In this document: positions 5,526 to 10,511 of the stretch, one piece after another
Position numbering within the stretch: position 1 is the first letter of the stretch
Layout of the letters: the number at the start of each line of letters is the position of its first letter
Source of the DNA: Ruminococcaceae bacterium UBA5579
GTDB lineage: Bacteria; Bacillota; Clostridia; Oscillospirales; Ruminococcaceae
Length of the DNA stretch: 14,885 bases
Reading direction: 5' to 3'
Assembly (NCBI GenBank): GCA_002425305.1
Contig: DILZ01000064.1
Location: forward strand, 1 to 14,885
The notes under the pieces: model-generated
The model's database searches: none
What the model was told of the DNA's origin: nothing
The model's input: only the letters and a program-made list of their open reading frames with translations
Translations under genes and position numbers: made by a program

Positions 5526-5957
5526 ATGGCGATAGGTGAAAGAATACGATTTATCCGCAATTTGCGCGGAATAACGCAAAAAAGACTCGGTATTGCGGTT
5601 GGTTTTCCCGAAAAGACTGCGGATATCCGCATAGCGCAATACGAACACGGCTCTCGTGCTCCAAAGGAGGATTTGACGAAGAAGATAGCCGACGTGCTGA
5701 ACGTATCTCCGGCGGCTATGAACGTTCCCGACATTGAAAGTCACACGGGCATTATGCACACATTTTTTGCTCTGGAGGACTTGTACGGGCTTAAAATTGA
5801 TGTAATTAACGGCGAGGTCGTGCTGCGTTTAAGAGAGCGTCCCGAAAATACGGAGTTGCGGGAGGATTTTGTTGAATGGTTGAACGAGGCTCTGCGGCTG
5901 CGCGACGGAGAGATTTCTCGGGACGCATACGACGAGTGGCGGTATAATTTTGTTTAG
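5526..5957 (+). CDS. XRE-family helix-turn-helix regulator, 143 residues
   Basis: The N-terminal Cro/CI-type helix-turn-helix covers residues about 3-62 (IGERIRFIRNLRGITQKRLG, a variant loop GFPEKTADIRIAQYEHGSRA, then KKIADVLNVSPAAM). The C-terminal half (HTFFALEDLYGLKIDVINGE, VVLRLRERP, then LREDFVEWLNEALRLRDGEI) looks like a small ligand- or partner-binding domain. I chose the ATG at 5526 because GGCGGAG (5515-5521) lies just upstream and the domain starts there. An in-frame ATG at 5499 has no ribosome binding site but would add nine polar residues. It is followed closely by a promoter with an operator-like repeat (5978-6015), which it may regulate. Confidence 0.88.
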   Translation: MAIGERIRFIRNLRGITQKRLGIAVGFPEKTADIRIAQYEHGSRAPKEDLTKKIADVLNVSPAAMNVPDIESHTGIMHTFFALEDLYGLKIDVINGEVVLRLRERPENTELREDFVEWLNEALRLRDGEISRDAYDEWRYNFV

Positions 5958-5977
5958 CGAAAAAGTTTAATTTTTCC

Positions 5978-6015
5978 TTGACATTTCCTACAATATGTTG
6001 TATAATATAAGTAGG
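5978..6015 (+). promoter_or_regulatory. Consensus sigma-A promoter with nested inverted repeats
   Basis: TTGACA (5978-5983) and TATAAT (6001-6006) are separated by 17 bp, a perfect sigma-A promoter. An inverted repeat TACAA-4-TTGTA (5989-5993 and 5998-6002) spans the spacer and enters the -10 box. A second pair, CCTAC (5987-5991) and GTAGG (6011-6015), brackets the -10 region. It would drive the small gene at 6045 and, by readthrough, the zeta kinase. The design parallels the promoter at 136-164, but the operator sequence differs. Confidence 0.88.
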
Positions 6016-6044
6016 CAAAGTCAAGAGATTGAAAGGAGCTTGTT

Positions 6045-6296
6045 ATGGACGAACAGAAACGCGTTTTCACCGCATTGGGTTATGAGGATTACGACCGGAC
6101 GGAAACAACCTCGGCGTGGTTTGTCAGTAATATGAATGAACTTAAAACCAGAAAGTACGGTACAAGGTTTAATCCTAAGATGAATAAAGTATACGATTGG
6201 GTATACGAACACAGGGATATAATCTGGGATACCCCGTTCGAGGAACAAGAGCGTATGATGATAGCGGACGGAGTGCTTACTCCCGAGGATATCTGA
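6045..6296 (+). CDS. Small acidic protein upstream of a zeta-type kinase, possible antitoxin
   Basis: This 83-residue protein has AAAGGAG (6032-6038) before the ATG at 6045. It is acidic, rich in aromatic residues (LGYEDYDRT, MNKVYDWVYEHRDIIWDTPF), and ends in PFEEQERMMIADGVLTPEDI. I do not recognise a family and it does not visibly match the epsilon antitoxin. It sits between a strong promoter with an operator-like repeat and a zeta-family kinase, which is where an antitoxin would be expected. However, an intrinsic terminator separates the two genes, so they need not be equally expressed. Antitoxin function is a context inference only. Confidence 0.75.
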   Translation: MDEQKRVFTALGYEDYDRTETTSAWFVSNMNELKTRKYGTRFNPKMNKVYDWVYEHRDIIWDTPFEEQERMMIADGVLTPEDI

Positions 6297-6325
6297 ATAA
6301 CAATTGAATATAGAAAAAGCTATGG

Positions 6326-6359
6326 GCGGAGAATGTAAAAATTCTCCGCTTTTCTTTTT
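6326..6359 (+). terminator. Strong intrinsic terminator between the small gene and the zeta kinase
   Basis: GCGGAGAAT (6326-6334) and ATTCTCCGC (6341-6349) form a perfect 9-bp stem with loop GTAAAA, followed by TTTTCTTTTT (6350-6359). It lies in the 78-nt gap before the kinase gene, so kinase expression depends on readthrough or on a promoter I cannot see. Confidence 0.88.
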
Positions 6360-6374
6360 CGGAAAGGAAATTAT

Positions 6375-7523
6375 ATGGACGGTTTTGAAAAAGAAAACAG
6401 ACCGATACACAAGCTCACTCAAGAGCCCGTTTCGGAAGAATTTTTGAACGTTCTGGCGCGTCTGCGAACGGGCGAGGAAGTTCCGGAGGCTGAAATTAAA
6501 GCGCTCCCCGAGATTAATTTCGCGAACGCTTGTATTTCAAAGGTTGTTCCGACCATTGAAATAGAGGGGCGCAAAATAATACAAGAAAACGTGTATAACC
6601 GACTTCAGAAAATGGGCAGCGCTGTCACAAAGAGCGACGGAACGGTGGAACTTAGCGGAGAGGTGCGCTGCGACAAGCGTCTGGATATAGTCATAGGCTT
6701 GCCCGCTGCAGGAAAATCCTCGGCGGTTGCCGAGCCCATTTCGGAGTTGTTCAAATCGAGGATAATCGATTGTGATGAAGCAAAGAAAATGCTCCCCGGC
6801 TTTGACGGCGGTTGGGGTGCACAAGCGGTACATTTGGAAAGTCAATCAATTTCTGATCGACAACTGGAAGCTGCACTTGAAAAAGGTGAAAATATCACAT
6901 ATCCACGCGTTGGAGCAGGCTATGAAGCGATGGCAAGAGTTGTTAAAATGGCTAAGCAAAAGGGCTACAAGGTGTACGTCCATTACAATGAGCTTGACAG
7001 AAACAAAGCGCTCGGGCGAATGCTCGAGCGTTTTCTGACGACAGGACGCTATCTCAAGCCCGAGCTTATCACTGGGGTCGGCGACAACATTGGCGAGACC
7101 TACAAGCAGTTGAAGAAAAGCGGTCTTATAGACGGCTTTACGAAGTGGAACAACGACGTACCGTTCGGTGAGCGTCCCAAAGCGATTGAACACAGCGCGT
7201 CCTGTACTGACGTGTACGAGGCACTGCGCGAAAAAAAACCGGAGACGATAAAGGAAAAAGCCGAGCTGCACGACGCTGTTATTGATAAGCTCACCGAGAG
7301 GATAGACAAGCTTGAGGCGGAGCTTGCAAAGGTCACGGCGGATCGGGATATTTATCTGGCAAAGCTCAAGGAGGTGGATCGAGTGTTCAAACAACTTCCA
7401 CCCGAATTGGGGAATAGGTACGTCCGGAAGCGCACCGAACTGCGAGAGGCGGATAAACGTTCGCATCCCACGATTGGCAAAGCGGATCTCAAACCGCCCA
7501 AGCCGAAAAATCCTAAGCATTGA
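6375..7523 (+). CDS. Zeta-toxin family kinase (P-loop)
   Basis: The 382-residue protein has an N-terminal helical region of about 100 residues, then a zeta/P-loop kinase core. Strand and Walker A are LDIVIGLPAAGKSS (103-116), followed by IIDCDEAKKMLPGF (130-143, with the acidic residues expected at the catalytic base), a helix-strand unit ending YKVYVHYN (198-205), and an Arg-bearing lid region LERFLTTGRY (217-226). Zeta kinases phosphorylate UDP-N-acetylglucosamine and poison cell-wall synthesis, and the fold also occurs in non-toxic kinases. Residues about 292-340 form a coiled coil and the tail is basic and Pro/Lys-rich (PPKPKNPKH), so it is longer than the compact plasmid zeta toxin. GGAAAGGAAA precedes the ATG. 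A role in element stabilisation is inferred. Confidence 0.85.
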   Translation: MDGFEKENRPIHKLTQEPVSEEFLNVLARLRTGEEVPEAEIKALPEINFANACISKVVPTIEIEGRKIIQENVYNRLQKMGSAVTKSDGTVELSGEVRCDKRLDIVIGLPAAGKSSAVAEPISELFKSRIIDCDEAKKMLPGFDGGWGAQAVHLESQSISDRQLEAALEKGENITYPRVGAGYEAMARVVKMAKQKGYKVYVHYNELDRNKALGRMLERFLTTGRYLKPELITGVGDNIGETYKQLKKSGLIDGFTKWNNDVPFGERPKAIEHSASCTDVYEALREKKPETIKEKAELHDAVIDKLTERIDKLEAELAKVTADRDIYLAKLKEVDRVFKQLPPELGNRYVRKRTELREADKRSHPTIGKADLKPPKPKNPKH

Positions 7524-7536
7524 AAGGAGGTTCATT

Positions 7537-7767
7537 ATGCAACGGGAAACTATTGAAAAGCTGCCGATGCTGCTTTCGTATGGCGATCTTCTCAATATGG
7601 GTTTTTCCAAGGGAATGATACAAAACATCATTTACAAGACGAGCGAAACGGGCGTTGTAATGATTGGAAAAAAGCGAATGGTTCAGCGCGACGAGCTGCT
7701 GAAATGGCTTGACAAGCAGAAAATCAGCGCTGAGGATCGCGGTACGCTGCAGTCGAAGGCGAGGTAG
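7537..7767 (+). CDS. Small excisionase-like DNA-binding protein, 76 residues
   Basis: AAAGGAGG (7523-7530) precedes the ATG at 7537, so this is preferred over any upstream in-frame start. The sequence LPMLLSYGDLLNMGFSKGMI, then QNIIYKTSETG and VVMIGKKRMVQRDELLKWLD, has the layout of a small winged helix-turn-helix of the excisionase/MerR-like kind: a helix-turn-helix, a short wing (VVMIGKKRMV), then a closing helix. Such proteins bend DNA for recombination or regulate promoters. It follows the zeta kinase by 13 nt and precedes the initiator gene by 33 nt, so it may belong with replication control rather than excision; no integrase is visible in the window. Confidence 0.8.
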   Translation: MQRETIEKLPMLLSYGDLLNMGFSKGMIQNIIYKTSETGVVMIGKKRMVQRDELLKWLDKQKISAEDRGTLQSKAR

Positions 7768-7800
7768 GGTATTCTAAAATAAAGGAAAAGGGGTAAGAAA

Positions 7801-8814
7801 ATGTCAACGGTATTCAGAGTTCAGAAAAACGCGAATTACACGACGATGTCGAATTATCATCTGAAGGACAGGCGGCTGTCGTACAAGGCAAAAGGACTGC
7901 TTTCGGTGATACTGTCGCTGCCGGAGGAGTGGGATTACTCGCTGAAAGGACTGTCATACATATCCGACGACGGTGTGGACAGCGTCAGAAGTACGGTAAG
8001 GGAGCTTGAAAAATTCGGGTATATTTCGCGGGGAGCGCAGACGCGCAACGAGCGCGGACAAATGTCGGCGAACACATACTATGTTTACGAAAATCCGGAA
8101 CAAAATCCGCACTTCAAGTCCGAAGAAGAAAACGGCTTAACAGAGCCAAATCCTACCGCGTTGGAAAATCCAACGCGGTCAGATCACGAAGAAATCACCG
8201 CATTGGAAAATCCAACGCGGTCGGAAAATTCCGCGCCCACCGCGTTGGATTTTCCGATAACGGAAAACCCGACAACGGATAATCCGACGACGGAAAGTCC
8301 AACGACGGTATCTTATTATAATAATAAAATACTTACTAATCAAGTACTTAATGATCAATCTATCCATCAATCAAAATCGACGGATAGGATAGATGAGAAC
8401 AACGTTCGCGAAAATTTTTCTTTTTCAGTTTTGAAAGAGAAAAGTCCCGACGGCTGTGCAGAACGTGAAAAATATCGGGAGATCATCCGCCGGAACATTG
8501 AGTATGAGTATTATCCCGAGTCGGAGAAAAAGCGAGTGGACGAGTTCGTTGAAATAATGCTCGACGTTATTTGCTCTAGGAACGCAACCGTCCGGGCAAA
8601 CGGCGCGGAAATGCCTGCGGATGCGGTCAGGAGCAGATTTCTGAATATACGGAGCGATCACATCGATTACGTTCTGGATGCCCTGCACCGCGCCGCGCCG
8701 GATATCCGAAATATCCGCGCGTATCTCATAACCACGCTGTACAACGCGCCCGTGACGGAGGATAATTATTATTCCGCGCAGGCTCGGCACGATATGTACA
8801 TCGGGAAAATTTAG
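7801..8814 (+). CDS. Replication-initiator-like protein (winged helix N-terminus, DUF6017-like C-terminus)
   Basis: The 337-residue protein has an N-terminal winged-helix domain at about 20-97 (LKDRRLSYKAKGLLSVILSL, KGLSYISDDGVDSVRSTVRE, LEKFGYISRG) of the type seen in replisome organisers and initiators. A low-complexity linker follows (98-200), with repeats of TALENPTRS and NPTT. The C-terminal helical domain (about 220-335: REIIRRNIEYEY, VDEFVEIMLDVICSR, IDYVLDALHRAAPDIRNIRA, YLITTLYNAP) resembles DUF6017 of clostridial mobile elements. AAAAGGGG precedes the ATG. The linker DNA carries inverted and direct repeats next to an AT-rich block, suggesting the origin lies inside the gene, as is established for RepA_N plasmids. 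The initiator role is inferred from domains and context. Confidence 0.85.
   Translation: MSTVFRVQKNANYTTMSNYHLKDRRLSYKAKGLLSVILSLPEEWDYSLKGLSYISDDGVDSVRSTVRELEKFGYISRGAQTRNERGQMSANTYYVYENPEQNPHFKSEEENGLTEPNPTALENPTRSDHEEITALENPTRSENSAPTALDFPITENPTTDNPTTESPTTVSYYNNKILTNQVLNDQSIHQSKSTDRIDENNVRENFSFSVLKEKSPDGCAEREKYREIIRRNIEYEYYPESEKKRVDEFVEIMLDVICSRNATVRANGAEMPADAVRSRFLNIRSDHIDYVLDALHRAAPDIRNIRAYLITTLYNAPVTEDNYYSAQARHDMYIGKI
8155..8310. repeat. Iteron-like repeats inside the initiator gene (candidate origin)
   Basis: ACCGCGTTGGA (8155-8165) and TCCAACGCGGT (8169-8179) form a perfect 11-bp inverted repeat around AAA. A second copy (8197-8221) has one mismatch, and a third half-site lies at 8239-8249. 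TTTTCCG (8250-8256) and CGGAAAA (8261-8267) form another inverted repeat. Three 15-bp tandem units follow: AACCCGACAACGGAT (8266-8280), AATCCGACGACGGAA (8281-8295) and AGTCCAACGACGGTA (8296-8310). All are in frame and encode the variable linker. Confidence 0.75.
8311..8380. other. AT-rich stretch beside the iteron-like repeats (candidate unwinding region)
   Basis: Directly after the tandem repeats the sequence becomes strongly AT-rich (TCTTATTATAATAATAAAAT and onward to about 8380), with short AGTACTTAATGATCAATC-type motifs. An AT-rich block next to initiator-binding repeats is the usual layout of a DNA unwinding element. It encodes the Asn/Ser-rich end of the linker. Confidence 0.5.
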
Positions 8815-8822
8815 GAGGAAAA

Positions 8823-9167
8823 ATGAAAATTTCATTTTATGAACGTTTTATCGAGCTTTGCAAGCTTAACGGGATAAAGCCTACACCCGCGCTGAAGGAT
8901 ATAGGATTAAGCGCGGGAAATTTGCCCAAATGGCAAAGGGCGGAGGCTACGATCACGATAGACACGCTTGAAAAAATTGCCGGATATTTTGGAGTTTCGC
9001 CTACATATTTTTTCGATGAGGATACCCGCGACACGGAAAAAGCCAAAGCCGAGTTGGAGGATTTGATACTGAGCGAAATCTCGGACATTCAGACTCTTGC
9101 AGCACAATGTGAAAAAAATCTTAATCGGCTTGAAAAACTTTATAGCGATTTGCGGAAAGCGAGGTGA
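8823..9167 (+). CDS. XRE-family helix-turn-helix protein, 114 residues
   Basis: AGGAGGAAAA directly precedes the ATG at 8823, eight bases after the initiator stop. Residues about 5-65 are a Cro/CI-type domain (YERFIELCKLNGIKPTPALK, DIGLSAGNLPKWQRAEATIT, DTLEKIAGYFGVSPTYFF). Residues 70-114 form a long amphipathic helix (KAKAELEDLILSEISDIQTL, then EKNLNRLEKLYSDLRKAR), probably a dimerising coiled coil. The gene is coupled to the initiator, so it may control copy number or the following genes. It is the third XRE protein in the window and is not closely similar to the other two outside the fold. Confidence 0.88.
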   Translation: MKISFYERFIELCKLNGIKPTPALKDIGLSAGNLPKWQRAEATITIDTLEKIAGYFGVSPTYFFDEDTRDTEKAKAELEDLILSEISDIQTLAAQCEKNLNRLEKLYSDLRKAR

Positions 9168-9173
9168 ACGCCG

Positions 9174-9458
9174 ATGAACGCAACAGTCGACAATTTCAGA
9201 TTGCGGGCAAAGGTCGCGGAACTTGAGCGCAAGCTGAAAAAAGCAAGTAACGTGATAGAAAAACAAAACCAAATGCTCGAATTTTCCCGGAGAGAAGCGG
9301 ACAACTGCAAGAAAACCATCGATTACGGCAAAAAGCAGCGGGAATTATCCGAGCTGCAGGCGCGGCTCGACGAGAAAACAGCGGCTTTGGCGGCGGAATA
9401 CAAGCTGCTGCTTGAGGATTGGTCAAAAGAGAACGAGGAAAAGGAGGAATTGGAATGA
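9174..9458 (+). CDS. Coiled-coil protein, 94 residues
   Basis: The ATG at 9174 follows GAGGTG (9161-9166) and is 6 nt after the previous stop. The protein is almost entirely heptad-like and charged (RLRAKVAELERKLKKASNVI, then QRELSELQARLDEKTAALAA), with no hydrophobic span or catalytic motif. It ends in an acidic tail (SKENEEKEELE). Its stop overlaps the next ATG (ATGA), and the AAGGAGG for the next gene lies in its last codons. The function is unknown; a structural or adaptor role for a neighbouring protein is possible. Confidence 0.75.
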   Translation: MNATVDNFRLRAKVAELERKLKKASNVIEKQNQMLEFSRREADNCKKTIDYGKKQRELSELQARLDEKTAALAAEYKLLLEDWSKENEEKEELE

Positions 9459-9664
9459 ACCTGGATCTCGAGCGAAGACCTCTCTCGCCGCCCTGCGAAA
9501 ACAGCGCGTGCTTCGGATGTCTGGACGGCAAATGCGCCGTTCTTACAGACAATCGTTTCAAAAAACGCTGTCCGTTTTTTAAAACTCGCGAGCAGAAGCA
9601 TCAAAAGGAGCAGGCTTGCAAAATACGCATAAGGTTATTGGAACAGGGGTGGAAAAATGGATAG
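9455..9664 (+). CDS. Small Cys-rich protein, 69 residues (first of a pair)
   Basis: The ATG at 9455 overlaps the previous stop and AAGGAGG (9441-9447) lies 7 nt upstream, so I chose this start over an in-frame ATG at 9419. Six cysteines (C14, C19, C22, C27, C39, C55), in the pattern PCENSACFGCLDGKC then RCPFFKTREQ, suggest one zinc-binding module. A basic helix (KTREQKHQKEQACKIRIRLL) follows. The function is unknown. The next gene starts 8 nt before this one ends, also encodes 69 residues and is also Cys-rich. Confidence 0.75.
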   Translation: MNLDLERRPLSPPCENSACFGCLDGKCAVLTDNRFKKRCPFFKTREQKHQKEQACKIRIRLLEQGWKNG

Positions 9665-9866
9665 GATAGAACGCAAGGCACGGGAGCTTATGCGTGTACG
9701 GGAGAACCGAGTCTGTGACACTTGCAAAAATAACTCCGCTGTGGGCTGTGAGGTAACTCCCGACAGGTACTCCTGCGTTTATAACGATTACGAGCTTTGG
9801 AAACCAAGCCCGGACGCATTTTGCGAGCTTGCTGAGCGCGTTCTTGCGGAGGGTCGGTATGCTTAG
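9657..9866 (+). CDS. Small Cys-rich protein, 69 residues (second of a pair)
   Basis: The ATG at 9657 overlaps the end of the preceding gene by 8 nt; GGAACAGGGG (9640-9649) can serve as the ribosome binding site. Cysteines C20, C23, C31 and C40 (VCDTCKNNSAVGCEVTPDRY, then SC) form a likely zinc site, with C56 further on. A basic N-terminal helix (RIERKARELMRVRE) precedes them. The end overlaps the start of the nuclease gene by 8 nt, so the chain 9455-10425 is tightly coupled. The function is unknown. Confidence 0.75.
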   Translation: MDRIERKARELMRVRENRVCDTCKNNSAVGCEVTPDRYSCVYNDYELWKPSPDAFCELAERVLAEGRYA

Positions 9867-10425
9867 AAAACTGACGGTTATAATTGCAACAGCGCTGCTT
9901 TTTTCAGCGTGTTCGACGCGGTATCATTCGGACGTTCCGGACAACTCGTCCTTGCTGATCTCCGAGAATAATTCCGAAAATTCGGATTTTCTTTCAACGT
10001 TGACAAAGTGTGAGTTGATCCGCGTTAAAGACGGCGATACCTACGTTCTGAACGTCGACGGCGTGGAAACGACGGTGCGGCTGATCGGCGTGGATACGCC
10101 GGAAAGCGTCGCGCCGTCCGAATACTCGAAAGAAAATACCGACGAGGGCAGATCGGTTTCCGAGATCGTCAAGCAAAAAATAAAATCCGGTGATACTCTT
10201 TACATCGAATATGACGTTTCAAGAACGGATAAATACGGCAGAACGCTTGCGTATTTGTATTTTGAGGACGGAGAAATGGTGCAGGAATGGCTGCTCGAGA
10301 ACGGATACGCGCAGATAATGACTATTCAGCCTGACAGCAAATACGCGGATATATTCGCGGAAGTGCAGCACGGGGCGGCTGAAAACAAAGTCGGTCTTTG
10401 GGACGGCTTTTTTAACGTCGAATAA
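9859..10425 (+). CDS. Staphylococcal-nuclease-like lipoprotein
   Basis: This 188-residue protein begins with a lipoprotein signal: MLRKLTVIIATALLFSAC, with lipobox F15-S16-A17-C18, so it should be anchored outside the cytoplasmic membrane. The Ser/Asn-rich linker 19-48 is followed by a thermonuclease domain (50-186). Residues corresponding to the S. aureus nuclease active site are present: D60 (KDGDT), R74, D79 and E82 (VRLIGVDTPE), and R128 (DKYGR). The enzyme is therefore expected to be an active calcium-dependent DNA/RNA endonuclease. GGAGGG precedes the ATG at 9859; an in-frame ATG at 9829 would spoil the signal peptide. Surface nucleases recur in Gram-positive conjugative elements. Its role there is not settled. 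Confidence 0.9.
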   Translation: MLRKLTVIIATALLFSACSTRYHSDVPDNSSLLISENNSENSDFLSTLTKCELIRVKDGDTYVLNVDGVETTVRLIGVDTPESVAPSEYSKENTDEGRSVSEIVKQKIKSGDTLYIEYDVSRTDKYGRTLAYLYFEDGEMVQEWLLENGYAQIMTIQPDSKYADIFAEVQHGAAENKVGLWDGFFNVE

Positions 10426-10443
10426 TGTGTCACCGGTGACACA
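10426..10443. repeat. Dispersed palindrome, copy 4 (perfect)
   Basis: The 16-bp core GTGTCACCGGTGACAC (10427-10442) is a perfect palindrome, extended to 18 bp by the flanking T and A and followed by ATTTC. It begins on the base right after the nuclease stop codon and is followed by a separate, stronger terminator hairpin. Confidence 0.85.
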
Positions 10444-10453
10444 ATTTCAATTT

Positions 10454-10492
10454 GCGGCAAGTTAGAATTTTAATTCACTTGCCGCTTTTTTT
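10454..10492 (+). terminator. Intrinsic terminator after the nuclease gene
   Basis: GCGGCAAGT (10454-10462) pairs with ACTTGCCGC (10477-10485), with inner pairing GAATT/AATTC, and is followed by TTTTTTT (10486-10492). It separates the replication/nuclease genes from the transfer genes. I could not identify a promoter for the transfer genes downstream. Confidence 0.85.
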
Positions 10493-10511
10493 GTTTCAGA
10501 AAGGAGTTTTT

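Noticed and set aside
6846..7631. Minus-strand open frame (261 residues) opposite the zeta kinase
   Set aside because: No family features or ribosome binding site; the + strand gene has a Walker A motif and typical codon use.
8266..8310. Tandem 15-bp units as a CRISPR or VNTR
   Set aside because: There are no spacers between units, they are in frame with the initiator gene and sit among other inverted repeats, so iteron-like repeats are a better reading.
10427..10442. The dispersed palindromes as ordinary terminators
   Set aside because: The arms are short, the T-runs are variable, copy 1 is in a probable coding frame, and copies 2 and 4 are each followed by a separate terminator-like hairpin. 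A terminator effect of copies 2 and 5 is still possible.
10452..10511. Upstream extension of the DUF3801-like protein by 20 residues
   Set aside because: It would be translated from the terminator hairpin; the ATG at 10512 has a good ribosome binding site.
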